DNA from: Halorientalis litorea
GTDB lineage: Archaea > Halobacteriota > Halobacteria > Halobacteriales > Haloarculaceae
Assembly (NCBI RefSeq): GCF_023028225.1
Contig: NZ_CP095482.1
Span: 2,480,001 to 2,544,000, forward strand
Direction of reading: 5' to 3'
DNA length: 64,000 bases
The position numbers and the translations under genes are program-made. The notes beneath the pieces are model-generated. The model worked only from the letters and a program-made list of their open reading frames with translations. It did not search any database and was not told the origin of the DNA. Shown here piece after piece: positions 41,891-49,888 of this stretch; the stretch's first letter is position 1; every line of letters begins with the position of its first letter.

Positions 41891-43343
41891 CGAGTCCGAC
41901 GGCCCACGCGTCCCGGAGGGCATCCCGGAACTGACCGCCGAGGAGGCCGCGGCGACCATCGCCGACGACGCGGTGATGACTGTCAGTGGGTTCGGGAGCG
42001 TCGGCTACCCGAAGGAAGTCCCGCTCGCGCTGGCCGACAGCGGCCGTGACCTCGAACTGACGGTCATCAGCGGCGGGAGCGTGGGCGACGAAATCGACAC
42101 CGCGATGGTCGAATCGGGGGCCATCGCCCGTCGGTTCCCGTACCAAGCTACGTCCATCGCGCGCGAGAAGGTCAACGACGGCACCATCGCCATGCACGAC
42201 CGCCACATCAGCAGTCTCGGTGACGACGTCGTCTTCGAGCAGTTGGCGAGTCCCGACGTGGCCGTCGTCGAAGCCGTCGCCGTCGGCGAGGACTGGCTGA
42301 TTCCGTCCACGTCAATCGGCCACACCCCCGCCTTCGTCGAGCAAGCCCCGGAACTCCTCGTCGAAGTCAACGAAACCCAACCCCGCAACCTCTCGCGCTT
42401 CCACGACGTGTACCGCCCGGCGATGCCGCCGAACCGCGAGCCGATTCCGATAACCGACCCCGGCGAGCGCGTCGGCGATGCGAAAGTCAGCTTCGACCCG
42501 GACACACTCCGGGGTGTCGTCCGCACCGACCGCCGTGACTCGACGTACTCGTTCCGCGACCCGACCGACGACGACACAGCCATCGCCGCGAACCTCCGGG
42601 ACTTCCTCGAAGCCGAAATCGCGCGCAACCCCGTCTTCGCAGAGGCCGTCCGCCTCCAGTTCGGGGTCGGCAGTCTCGGCAACGCGCTGATGGGCGAACT
42701 CGGCGACGCGGAGTTCGGCGACCGAACCGTCTCGTACTTCGGCGAGGTCATTCAGGACGGCCTGCTCGATATGCTCGATGCCGGTGACCTCGACGTGGCG
42801 AGCGCGACGACGCTCGCGCTCTCGGCGGACGGACAGGACCGCCTGTTCGGGAACATCGAGGCCTACGAGGACGAGGTGGTTCTCCGTCCGGCCGATATCT
42901 CGAACTCCCCGGAACTCATCGCCCGGATGGGCGTGTTCGCGGTCAACAGCGCGCTCGAAGTCGACGTGTACGGGCACGTCAACTCGACGCACGTGAACGG
43001 CTCTCACCTCATCAACGGCCTCGGCGGGAGCGGCGACTTCAACCGGAGTTCGGCCGTCGCCACCGTTGCACTCCCCTCCACGGCCAGCGGCGGCGACATC
43101 TCCCGTATCGTTCCGATGGTGCCCCACGTCGACCACACCGAACACGACGTAGGCATCGTCATCACAGAGCAGGGTACCGCGGACCTGCGCGGGCTCTCGC
43201 CGCGGGAGCGCGCGCTCGAAGTCATCGACAACTGCGCCCACCCGGACTACCGCGCTGACCTCCGGGACTACTACGAACGCGCCCGCGAACAGGGCGGACA
43301 CGTTCCTCACGACCTCGAAACGGCCTACGACTGGACCGGCTAA
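41883..43343 (+). CDS. Acetyl-CoA hydrolase/CoA-transferase family protein
   Basis: The product is 486 residues. GFGSVGYPKEVPLAL, QFGVGSLGNALM, SYFGEVIQDGLLDMLDAG (likely carrying the catalytic Glu that forms the CoA thioester) and the late EQGTADLRGLSPRERAL match the acetyl-CoA:carboxylate CoA-transferase (Cat1/AarC/YgfH-like) family. It probably transfers CoA from acetyl- or succinyl-CoA to an organic acid made usable by the neighbouring hydratase and dehydrogenase. The stop overlaps that of the opposite SDR gene by 4 nt. Confidence 0.82.
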   Translation: MSSESDGPRVPEGIPELTAEEAAATIADDAVMTVSGFGSVGYPKEVPLALADSGRDLELTVISGGSVGDEIDTAMVESGAIARRFPYQATSIAREKVNDGTIAMHDRHISSLGDDVVFEQLASPDVAVVEAVAVGEDWLIPSTSIGHTPAFVEQAPELLVEVNETQPRNLSRFHDVYRPAMPPNREPIPITDPGERVGDAKVSFDPDTLRGVVRTDRRDSTYSFRDPTDDDTAIAANLRDFLEAEIARNPVFAEAVRLQFGVGSLGNALMGELGDAEFGDRTVSYFGEVIQDGLLDMLDAGDLDVASATTLALSADGQDRLFGNIEAYEDEVVLRPADISNSPELIARMGVFAVNSALEVDVYGHVNSTHVNGSHLINGLGGSGDFNRSSAVATVALPSTASGGDISRIVPMVPHVDHTEHDVGIVITEQGTADLRGLSPRERALEVIDNCAHPDYRADLRDYYERAREQGGHVPHDLETAYDWTG

Positions 43344-44269
43344 CTCCGACCGTCCGACTCCGGGAGTGCCTCCAGCAGGCTTCCCGGCTCAGTTTTGCTC
43401 CGTGGTTCGTCCGCCAGCAACTCGTCCAGCGCGTCGGCCAGAGCCGCGGCCGTCCACCCGCCCGCCATCGTCGCCTGCCGGTCGAACTCGGGGTCGGTGA
43501 CGGTGAAGACGGTGTCGCCGCCGATGGCGAAGGTCCAGCCGGTCACGTCCTCGGCGTGGTCAGAGAGCAGGACTGCCGGGAGCGGCGTGACCTTCTCCGG
43601 CCCCAACTGCTCGGTCGGGAGTCCCTCGACGATGTCCTCGGGCACGTTCGCCCGGAGCATCCGCGTGTCCGCGGCGGGCATCATCGCGTTGACGCGCACG
43701 CCGTACCGGTGCAGGTCGCGGGCCGCCGTGCGAGTCAGGCCCAGTACGCCCGCCTTCGCCGCGGAGTAATTGAGTTGGCTCGCGCTCCCCCGACCCGACG
43801 CCGAGGAGACGGCGACGAACGAGCGTTGGCCGTCCAACTCGTCCGCCTTCGACCGCTCGCGCCAGTGGTCCCCGAGGTGTTTGATGAGGTTGAAGTGGCC
43901 CGTCATGTGTACGTCGAGGACCGCCTTCCAGTCCTCCAAGGGCATGTTGAACGTCATGGCGTCGCGCAGGAACCCGGCGTAGTTGACCGCGCCGTCGATG
44001 CGGCCGTGTTCTGCGGCGGTGTCTGCGACCATCGACGCGACGTACGCCTCGTCGGTCACGTCGCCGAAACTCACCGTCGCCGTGCCGCCGTCGTCGCGGA
44101 TGTCCTCGGCCACTGCTTCGACGGCACCCTCGTTCGAGCCTTCGCCGTGCGGGCGCGCACCCAAGTCGGCGACGACGACCGTCGCGCCGAGGTCCGCGAG
44201 GTGTTTCGCCGTCGCTTCCCCGAGACCGCTGGCCGCACCGGTAACGATGATTACCTTCCCGTCCATCAT
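43340..44269 (-). CDS. Short-chain dehydrogenase/reductase, paralogue of 32510-33367
   Basis: The product is 309 residues. VTGAASGLGEATAKHLAD and VADLG form the nucleotide site; NYAGFLRDAMTFN and SSASGRGSASQLNYSAAKAG carry the catalytic Ser, Tyr and Lys. A C-terminal extension after the SDR core (GGWTAAALADALDELLAD) parallels the other SDR here. I chose ATG 44269 because GTTTTATT (minus strand, 44298-44305) lies 30-36 nt upstream; a GTG two codons earlier is possible. Genomic context suggests a 3-hydroxyacyl-CoA dehydrogenase step. Confidence 0.83.
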   Translation of the reverse strand: MMDGKVIIVTGAASGLGEATAKHLADLGATVVVADLGARPHGEGSNEGAVEAVAEDIRDDGGTATVSFGDVTDEAYVASMVADTAAEHGRIDGAVNYAGFLRDAMTFNMPLEDWKAVLDVHMTGHFNLIKHLGDHWRERSKADELDGQRSFVAVSSASGRGSASQLNYSAAKAGVLGLTRTAARDLHRYGVRVNAMMPAADTRMLRANVPEDIVEGLPTEQLGPEKVTPLPAVLLSDHAEDVTGWTFAIGGDTVFTVTDPEFDRQATMAGGWTAAALADALDELLADEPRSKTEPGSLLEALPESDGRS

Positions 44270-44297
44270 TGTCACTCCCCACCAAGACGGCCGACGG

Positions 44298-44305
44298 AAT
44301 AAAAC
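44298..44305 (-). promoter_or_regulatory. TATA-like element for the SDR gene
   Basis: GTTTTATT on the minus strand, 30-36 nt before ATG 44269, is the only AT-rich element in the 54-nt gap after the MmgE/PrpD gene. Confidence 0.5.
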
Positions 44306-44323
44306 TACGTCGCGGTCCCCGCC

Positions 44324-45664
44324 TCACTCCGGTCGGAGCGCGGCGGTCAGGGTCGTAACGCTGTCCACGTCCCGGAGGCCGTCGAGCAGGTCGTAGGCCG
44401 CCCCGGGTGCCACGTCGGGGCCGTGTGCGACGCAGTCCTCGAACTTCGCCCGGAGTGCCTCGTCGGAGAGCGGGTTCGCCGGCGTCCCCGGTGGCCGCTC
44501 TTGGAAGCGCGTGTACCGCTCCCCGTCGGTCGTCTCGATTTCGACGCGCGCGCTGTACCCCTCGTCGGGGATGTCGGGGTCCACGGCGAACGTAACGCGC
44601 TCCCGAACCGCGTCCACCGTCGGGTCGGCGACGGCGTCGTCGGTGAACGCGTCCAGTCCGAGGCGGTCCCGGACGATGCCCGAGGCGACGGTGTACTCCA
44701 TCGAGAACTTCCCTTCGAGGCCGGTGTCGGGGTCGCTGTAGTGGAGCGCGGTGTCGGCGGCTTTCGAGGCACCGACCGCCACGCGTTCCACGTCCCCGGG
44801 TGCGATGTCGTGGTCGGCCGCGAGGTGCTGTGCGGCGGCGACGCTGGAGTGGGTGAAGTAACAGCAGGGGTACTTCTTGACGCGGATGCCCTCGGTCACG
44901 AGCGTCCACGGGTCGCCCGGCGGGGTCACGTCCGTCGCCGGGCCACCCTCGCCCGCGTACAGGTCGAGGAAGCCGAGTTCGCCGTCGATGGCACCCTCGG
45001 CGGCGGTGAACCCCTCGGCGGCGAGACGGGCGGCGGTCACGCCCGCCCGCGAGGACAATCCCGGGTGCAGGGGCTTGGTCATCGTCCCGAAGTTCGCCTT
45101 CAGGCCGCTGGGCATCGACGCCGCCAGCTCGAAGGCGTGGCGCGCGGAGTCGGTGTCGAGGCCCAACAGCGAGGCGGCCGCCGCTGTCGCGCCGAAGACG
45201 CCCAGCGTCGGCGTCGAGTGCCACCCGCGCTCGTAGTGGGCCGGGAGGAGGTACCGACCGAGGTACGTCTCCGTCTCGAAGCCGACGGCGAATGCCGTCA
45301 CGAGGGCACGGCCCGACGCCCCCGCGGACTCGCCGACGGCCAGTGCCGGTGCGACGAGCGTGACGCTCGGGTGCCACACCTCGCCGACCACGTCGTCGTA
45401 GTCCAGCGCGTGGCCCGCGGTGGCGTTGACGAGGGCGGCGGCGTCGGCGGGTGCGTCGCGGTCGGTCCCGAGGACACTCGCCTCGCCGCCGTGCGCGAAC
45501 ACGGCCCGCGTCTTCTCGGCTGCGGGTTCGGCCGTCCCCGGGAGCGTCACGCCGACCGTGTCGACGAACGCGCGCTCGACGGTGCGAACGCCCTCCTCGG
45601 GGACGTCTGCGTACTCCGTCTCCGCGACGAACTCGGCCAGTCGCTCCGCGACGTGGCCCGCCAT
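44324..45664 (-). CDS. MmgE/PrpD family protein
   Basis: The product is 446 residues, typical length. DTVGVTLPGTAEP, NATAGHALDYDDV (N-terminal signature with the DYDD acidic site), RGWHSTPTLGVFGAT, and IRVKKYPCCYFTHSS are all MmgE/PrpD features. The family includes 2-methylcitrate dehydratase and cis-aconitate decarboxylase, so the reaction is likely a dehydration or decarboxylation of a small tricarboxylic acid. It starts 1 nt after the acyl-CoA dehydrogenase stop and forms an operon with it. Confidence 0.82.
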   Translation of the reverse strand: MAGHVAERLAEFVAETEYADVPEEGVRTVERAFVDTVGVTLPGTAEPAAEKTRAVFAHGGEASVLGTDRDAPADAAALVNATAGHALDYDDVVGEVWHPSVTLVAPALAVGESAGASGRALVTAFAVGFETETYLGRYLLPAHYERGWHSTPTLGVFGATAAAASLLGLDTDSARHAFELAASMPSGLKANFGTMTKPLHPGLSSRAGVTAARLAAEGFTAAEGAIDGELGFLDLYAGEGGPATDVTPPGDPWTLVTEGIRVKKYPCCYFTHSSVAAAQHLAADHDIAPGDVERVAVGASKAADTALHYSDPDTGLEGKFSMEYTVASGIVRDRLGLDAFTDDAVADPTVDAVRERVTFAVDPDIPDEGYSARVEIETTDGERYTRFQERPPGTPANPLSDEALRAKFEDCVAHGPDVAPGAAYDLLDGLRDVDSVTTLTAALRPE

Positions 45665-45665
45665 C

Positions 45666-46865
45666 TCAGTACGACCGCGGCAGGCCCAGCACCTGCTCGC
45701 TGATGTAGTTGAGGACGAGTTGCTGAGTGATGGGGACCAGCCGCGTCAGCCGTGCCTCCCGGAAGTACCGTTCCACGTCGTACTCGGTGGCGACGCCGAA
45801 CCCGCCGTGGGTCTGGACGGCGGCGTCGGCCGCCTCGAAGGCCGCTTCCGAAGCGAGGTACTTCGACATGTTCGCCAGCGCGCCGAGGTCCGTCGCCTCC
45901 GCCCCCTGTGCGGCGGCGTTGTAGGTCATCTGTTTGGCGGCTTGGACCTTCGCGAACGCCTCTGCGAGCGGGTGCTGGATGGCCTGATTCTTGCCGATTT
46001 GTCGCCCGAACACCTCCCGCTCGTTGGCGTACTGCACGCCGCGGTCCACGGCGAGGCGGCCCAGTCCGAGGCACTCGGCGGCGATGACCAGCCGTTCCTC
46101 GTTGAGGCCGTCGAGCACCTGATAGAACCCGTCGCCCTCGTCGCCGAGCAGGTGTTCCTCGGGGACGCGCATGTCCTCGAAGTAGACGGAGTAGGAGTGG
46201 ACGAACTCGCTCGCGGACTTGTGTATCTGGTCGTAGTCGAGCGTCCCGGCCGAGACGGCCTCGTCGACGTCCACGAGGAACATCGAGATGCCCTTGGTCT
46301 TCTTGTCCACCTCCTCCTTGGGTGTCGTGCGCGCGACGACGATGGCGTAGTCGCTCACGTCCAGTCGCGAGGTCCAAATCTTCTGGCCGTTGATGACGTA
46401 CTCGTCGCCGTCCTTCTCGGCGCGTGTCTCGATGGCCGTCGAGTCGGACCCGGCGTTCGGCTCGGTCAGGCAGAACGCTTGGAGGGACGTCTCGCCCGAG
46501 GCGAGTTCGGGGACCAACTCCTCTTTGAGGTCCTCGCTGCCGTGGTTGACCAGCGCGACGCTGTTGTAGATCCCGCCGTGGACGGCCTGTGCGGCGGCGA
46601 ACCCGCCACCGCCCGCCGCTATCTCCTCCATCATCACGACTGTCTCGTTGGTGGACATTCCGGCCCCGCCGTACTCCTCGGGGAGGAGGATGCCCAGCCA
46701 CCCCTGTTCGCCGAGGGTGTCGACGAACTCGTGGGGGTACTCACCCTTCTGTGACTGCTCGCGCCAGTACTCGCGGTCGAAGTCGTCGCAGATGTTCCGG
46801 ATGCTCTTCTGGACGAGCCGCTGGTTCTCGGTCAACTCGACGAACTGGTCGTTCGCTGGACTCAT
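45666..46865 (-). CDS. Acyl-CoA dehydrogenase with non-canonical catalytic loop
   Basis: The product is 399 residues. ILLPEEYGGAGMSTNETVVM, CLTEPNAGSDSTAIETRAEK, QKIWTSRLDVSDYAI and FGRQIGKNQAIQHPLAEAF are standard. The C-terminal segment reads RLTRLVPITQQLVLNY where canonical enzymes have YEGTxxIQ, so the usual catalytic Glu is absent there. ATG 46865 was preferred because it directly opens the N-terminal helical domain. Minus-strand GCTATCTTTTTGC about 25-37 nt upstream is a likely promoter, facing the IclR promoter in the 115-nt divergent gap. Confidence 0.83.
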   Translation of the reverse strand: MSPANDQFVELTENQRLVQKSIRNICDDFDREYWREQSQKGEYPHEFVDTLGEQGWLGILLPEEYGGAGMSTNETVVMMEEIAAGGGGFAAAQAVHGGIYNSVALVNHGSEDLKEELVPELASGETSLQAFCLTEPNAGSDSTAIETRAEKDGDEYVINGQKIWTSRLDVSDYAIVVARTTPKEEVDKKTKGISMFLVDVDEAVSAGTLDYDQIHKSASEFVHSYSVYFEDMRVPEEHLLGDEGDGFYQVLDGLNEERLVIAAECLGLGRLAVDRGVQYANEREVFGRQIGKNQAIQHPLAEAFAKVQAAKQMTYNAAAQGAEATDLGALANMSKYLASEAAFEAADAAVQTHGGFGVATEYDVERYFREARLTRLVPITQQLVLNYISEQVLGLPRSY

Positions 46866-46950
46866 TGGCCCGGCTTGGGTTCCCCCGAGCAAAAAGATAG
46901 CGGGTCTGGCCGCGGCCGCGTCGCTCGGCATCCGTTCGAGCAAGCGGAAC

Positions 46951-46958
46951 GTTAAGTG
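46951..46958 (+). promoter_or_regulatory. TATA-like element for iclR
   Basis: GTTAAGTG lies 23-30 nt before ATG 46981. It is divergent from the acyl-CoA dehydrogenase promoter. Confidence 0.45.
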
Positions 46959-46980
46959 GGTGGCGAACACACTCACGGGT

Positions 46981-47745
46981 ATGAGCACCGAACCCAAACG
47001 AACCGTCGCCGCCGTCGAGACGACGTTCGACGTACTGGAGGCACTGAAAGAAGAAGACGGGATGCGGTTGACGGAATTGGCCGGGAAGTTGGACATGGCG
47101 AAAAGCACCGTCCATCGGTACCTCCAGACGCTCCTCGCAGACCGCTACGTCGTCAAGGAGGGCGACACCTATCGCGTGAGTCTCCGCTTTCTTGACTTGG
47201 GCGAACACGCACGCAACCGGGACGAGTGCTATCGGATGGCGAAGCAGAAAGTGGCCGAACTGGCCGAAGAGACCGACGAACGCGCCCAGTTCATCGTCGA
47301 GGAACACGGACAGGCCGTCTACGTCCACCGCAAGGCTGGGAGCCACGCGGTCCAGACCGACCCCGGCATCGGCAAACGTATCGACCTCCACGCCACCTCT
47401 GCCGGGAAAGCCATCATCTCCGAGTGGTCGGACGCGAAGATACGCGAGTTCGCCGACACGTGGGGCCTCCCCTCGCACACGGACGAGACCATCACGGACG
47501 TGGACGAACTCCTCGCCGCCGCCGAAGCGACCCGCGAGCGCGGGTACGCGGTCAACCGAGGCGAGAACATCGACGGCCTTCGCGCCATCGGCGTGGCAGT
47601 CTGTGGCCCTGATGGACAGCCAATCGGCGCGCTCAGCGTCTCCGGCCCGACGAACCGGATGAAGGGTGAGTGGTTCGAGCAGGACCTTCCCGACATGCTC
47701 CTCGGGTTCACCAACGAGATGGAACTGAACCTGCGCTACTCCTGA
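46981..47745 (+). CDS. IclR family transcriptional regulator
   Basis: The product is 254 residues. The winged helix-turn-helix (about 10-65) includes TFDVLEALKEEDGMRLTELA and KSTVHRYLQTLLADRYVVKEG. The effector domain has ERAQFIVEEHGQAVYVHRK, LHATSAGKAIISEWSD, RGYAVNRGENIDGLRAIGVAV, and GALSVSGPTNRM. IclR proteins bind small carboxylates and control nearby catabolic operons. The divergent acyl-CoA dehydrogenase-MmgE/PrpD operon is the likeliest target. Confidence 0.88.
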   Translation: MSTEPKRTVAAVETTFDVLEALKEEDGMRLTELAGKLDMAKSTVHRYLQTLLADRYVVKEGDTYRVSLRFLDLGEHARNRDECYRMAKQKVAELAEETDERAQFIVEEHGQAVYVHRKAGSHAVQTDPGIGKRIDLHATSAGKAIISEWSDAKIREFADTWGLPSHTDETITDVDELLAAAEATRERGYAVNRGENIDGLRAIGVAVCGPDGQPIGALSVSGPTNRMKGEWFEQDLPDMLLGFTNEMELNLRYS

Positions 47746-47939
47746 CTCTGTTCTACATAATCGAACAACTGACCGTCCGAGAAACGTTAAAAAACGGCAA
47801 GAGAGTTGCGCTGGACCTGTTTCGGGACACATAGCGGTGCCGTGCTGGCAAATTCGAACTGTTCCGGTGACTCGAACGACGAATCGTGCCTTCGATGCTG
47901 TCGAAACCGTTTTCAGACGCATCGGCGAACTCGCATGTG

Positions 47940-48563
47940 ATGACCGACAACGGAGACGACGGGACAGCGTCGGGCCGCCGGAGCAAGGTCGGGCGTGTCA
48001 TCGCGGAGCGGGAACTCGACGGCCTCGGGGACGAACTGGAGCGACGCTGGACGGGGGACCGGGGGGAACGGCAGAGCCTCCGGGAACTCGCGGACTGGTT
48101 CAACAGCCGGGTCCTCGAAGCCGCGATGGCGGCCGCTGGCGAACAGGTCCTCGATGGCGAGGCGGCCAACCTCTACGACCTCCTGACCGGCGACGAAGTC
48201 AGCGGCGGGACACGGACGGAGGCGGAGCGTCGGCTGGCACGCACGGGCGTGGACGTGGACGAGGTGAAGCGTGACTTCGTCTCACATCAGGCAGTCCACA
48301 CCTATCTCACCGACTACCGGAAGGTCGAGGGCCCCTCGAACGAGACGGAGCGGAGCGTCGACGACGCCACCGAGACCATCCAACGACTCCGAAACCGGAC
48401 GAACGCCGTCGTAGAACGCACCGTCGGCGCGTTGCACGACGCCGACGAGATATCGGTCGGTGACTTCGACGTTTTCGTCGACGTGCGCGTCTCCTGTAAC
48501 GACTGTCAGCGGACCTACGGCGTCACCGACCTTCTCCGGAACGGTGGCTGTGACTGTCAGTGA
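47940..48563 (+). CDS. rdfA: RdfA-like rod-shape-determining factor
   Basis: The product is 207 residues. SKVGRVIAERELDGLGDELERRWTG, the HTH-like RQSLRELADWFNSRVLEAAM, and DFVSHQAVHTYLTDYRKVEGPSN match the RdfA family, which in Haloferax volcanii is required for rod formation. The C-terminal SCNDCQRTYGV and GGCDCQ form a possible zinc site. RdfA in that organism interacts with a partner encoded elsewhere; no such gene is seen here. I chose ATG 47940 because CCGTTTTCAG about 24-33 nt upstream could be its TATA; 18 further codons upstream are not conserved in type. Confidence 0.8.
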   Translation: MTDNGDDGTASGRRSKVGRVIAERELDGLGDELERRWTGDRGERQSLRELADWFNSRVLEAAMAAAGEQVLDGEAANLYDLLTGDEVSGGTRTEAERRLARTGVDVDEVKRDFVSHQAVHTYLTDYRKVEGPSNETERSVDDATETIQRLRNRTNAVVERTVGALHDADEISVGDFDVFVDVRVSCNDCQRTYGVTDLLRNGGCDCQ

Positions 48564-48585
48564 GGCCACCGGAACCGGGGCAACG

Positions 48586-48611
48586 CCATTACAAACATAA
48601 TCTTGTAATGG
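48586..48611. promoter_or_regulatory. 9-bp inverted repeat downstream of rdfA
   Basis: CCATTACAA and TTGTAATGG are perfect 9-bp inverted arms around an 8-nt AT-rich spacer, 23 nt after the rdfA stop. It could be a protein-binding operator or a weak terminator. Confidence 0.4.
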
Positions 48612-48707
48612 ACGTGGGGACGGCCGAGGGTAGCGTCTGCCTTCTCTGTCCGACTGTCGTCGCCGAACCGTGTCGACCGTCCACGGTGAAAGCCGATGAC
48701 AATTGTT

Positions 48708-48735
48708 CCGACTGTGCGAACGCTCGCACAGTCGG
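48708..48735. other. 12-bp perfect hairpin sequence
   Basis: CCGACTGTGCGA and TCGCACAGTCGG are perfect 12-bp arms with a 4-nt loop (ACGC). No U-rich tract follows, so an ordinary intrinsic terminator is less likely than a structured RNA or regulator site. Confidence 0.45.
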
Positions 48736-49080
48736 CACTGACGGACTGGCAATCTACCCGACTCAGCCTTCGAGACGGCCCCCGAGTGGGCGTGTGTCGA
48801 CACGTGCTGATTCGTGAACTATGTGGACGCTACCTATCGGGGGGGGCTTCGCTGGCACGGACTATGCAAAACCGCAAGAAGTGTGTCGGTTAGCTCGGCC
48901 CGGACACGGTTTCTACAGGTCTCTCTCGGGGCACACTGTGTTCGAGCATCCGGGACAATTGTGTGGGGTGGTCACGTGGGGCAATCACTGGACACGACTG
49001 GCGCGCCGAGTCGGCGAGCCAAGGTCCCACTCACGGAATCGCCGTAACAGTTAGATAACTCCCCGTCGAACGGGCCGGCA

Positions 49081-49764
49081 ATGGCGTTGCTCGAAGTAAG
49101 CGGTCTGACGAAAGAGTTCGGGACGATTCAGGCTCTCGACGGTGTCGACTTGGACATCGAAGAGAACAGAGTCTACTCGATAATCGGGCCGAACGGTGCG
49201 GGGAAATCGACGCTGTTCAACTGTATCACGGGCTTTTACTTCCCGACCAGCGGGTCGGTGCGGTTTCGCGGCGAGGACATCACCGGACGTGCCTCGTACT
49301 CCATCGCGCGGGACGGTATCCGCCGCGTGTTCCAGTCGACGGACGTGTTCGACGAGTTGACCGTCCTCGAAATCGTCAATCTCGCGGCGACGAACTCCGA
49401 CCCGAAGGAGTTGATGGAGACGCTCGACCTGATAGAGATACGCGACGAACAGGGAGACAGCCTCTCGCTGTACGAACGCAAGCGGGTCGCCCTCGCGCTC
49501 GCCATGGACGGCGAGTTACTGCTCCTCGATGAAATCTTCTCGGGTCTCAACCCCACCGAGAAGCCCAAGATGAGAGAGTACATCGAGCGAATCGCCGAGA
49601 AACGGACCGTCGTCCTCATCGAACACGACGTGGAGACGGCCTTCGAACTCGCCGACGAGATAATCGTCCTCTATCAGGGGCGCGTCCTCGGAACCGGCAG
49701 CCCCGAGGAAATCAAGAACGACCCCGAGGTGAAGCAGAAGTACCTGAGCGAGATGGCACTGTGA
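49081..49764 (+). CDS. livG: Branched-chain-amino-acid-type ABC transporter ATPase, LivG-like
   Basis: The product is 227 residues. Walker A GPNGAGKST (about 38-46), Q-loop VFQSTD, Walker B LLLLDEIFSGLNPTE and H-loop LIEHD are present. The ABC signature is LSLYERKR, where LSGGQ/LSYGQ is usual; this matches a LivG branch with a variant signature and the GLNPTE ending. It is shorter than many LivG proteins. With LivF it powers uptake of a small carboxylate or amino acid. Confidence 0.85.
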   Translation: MALLEVSGLTKEFGTIQALDGVDLDIEENRVYSIIGPNGAGKSTLFNCITGFYFPTSGSVRFRGEDITGRASYSIARDGIRRVFQSTDVFDELTVLEIVNLAATNSDPKELMETLDLIEIRDEQGDSLSLYERKRVALALAMDGELLLLDEIFSGLNPTEKPKMREYIERIAEKRTVVLIEHDVETAFELADEIIVLYQGRVLGTGSPEEIKNDPEVKQKYLSEMAL

Positions 49765-49858
49765 CGCCACTCCGGTGCCGTCGGGAGGTATGTCAGTAGC
49801 AGTGAAGCCCACGAGTCCGCCCGACAGGACCCAACCCACATAAAAAACCACCGTGGAC

Positions 49859-49867
49859 TTTATATAA
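49859..49867 (+). promoter_or_regulatory. TATA box for the substrate-binding protein gene
   Basis: TTTATATAA lies 22-30 nt before ATG 49889. It provides the receptor gene with a promoter of its own, after the 124-nt gap from livG. Confidence 0.65.
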
Positions 49868-49888
49868 TGCCCGATATACAGGGGTACT

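Larger units (their letters stand above)
48564..49080. other. Long intergenic region with two strong inverted repeats
   Basis: The 517 nt between rdfA and livG contain no convincing gene. There is a 9-bp perfect inverted repeat with 8-nt spacer (48586-48611), a 12-bp perfect inverted repeat with 4-nt spacer (48708-48735), and a 10-bp palindrome GTGTCGACAC near 48795. A likely livG promoter (CAGTTAGATAAC) ends around 49058. Two overlapping open frames of 77 codons at 48814-49054 lack protein-like composition. Confidence 0.5.

Noticed and set aside
48814-49054. Two overlapping 77-codon plus-strand frames
   Set aside because: Protein composition (Trp, Cys, His, Arg rich) does not resemble a haloarchaeal protein and there is no ribosome or promoter signal specific to them.
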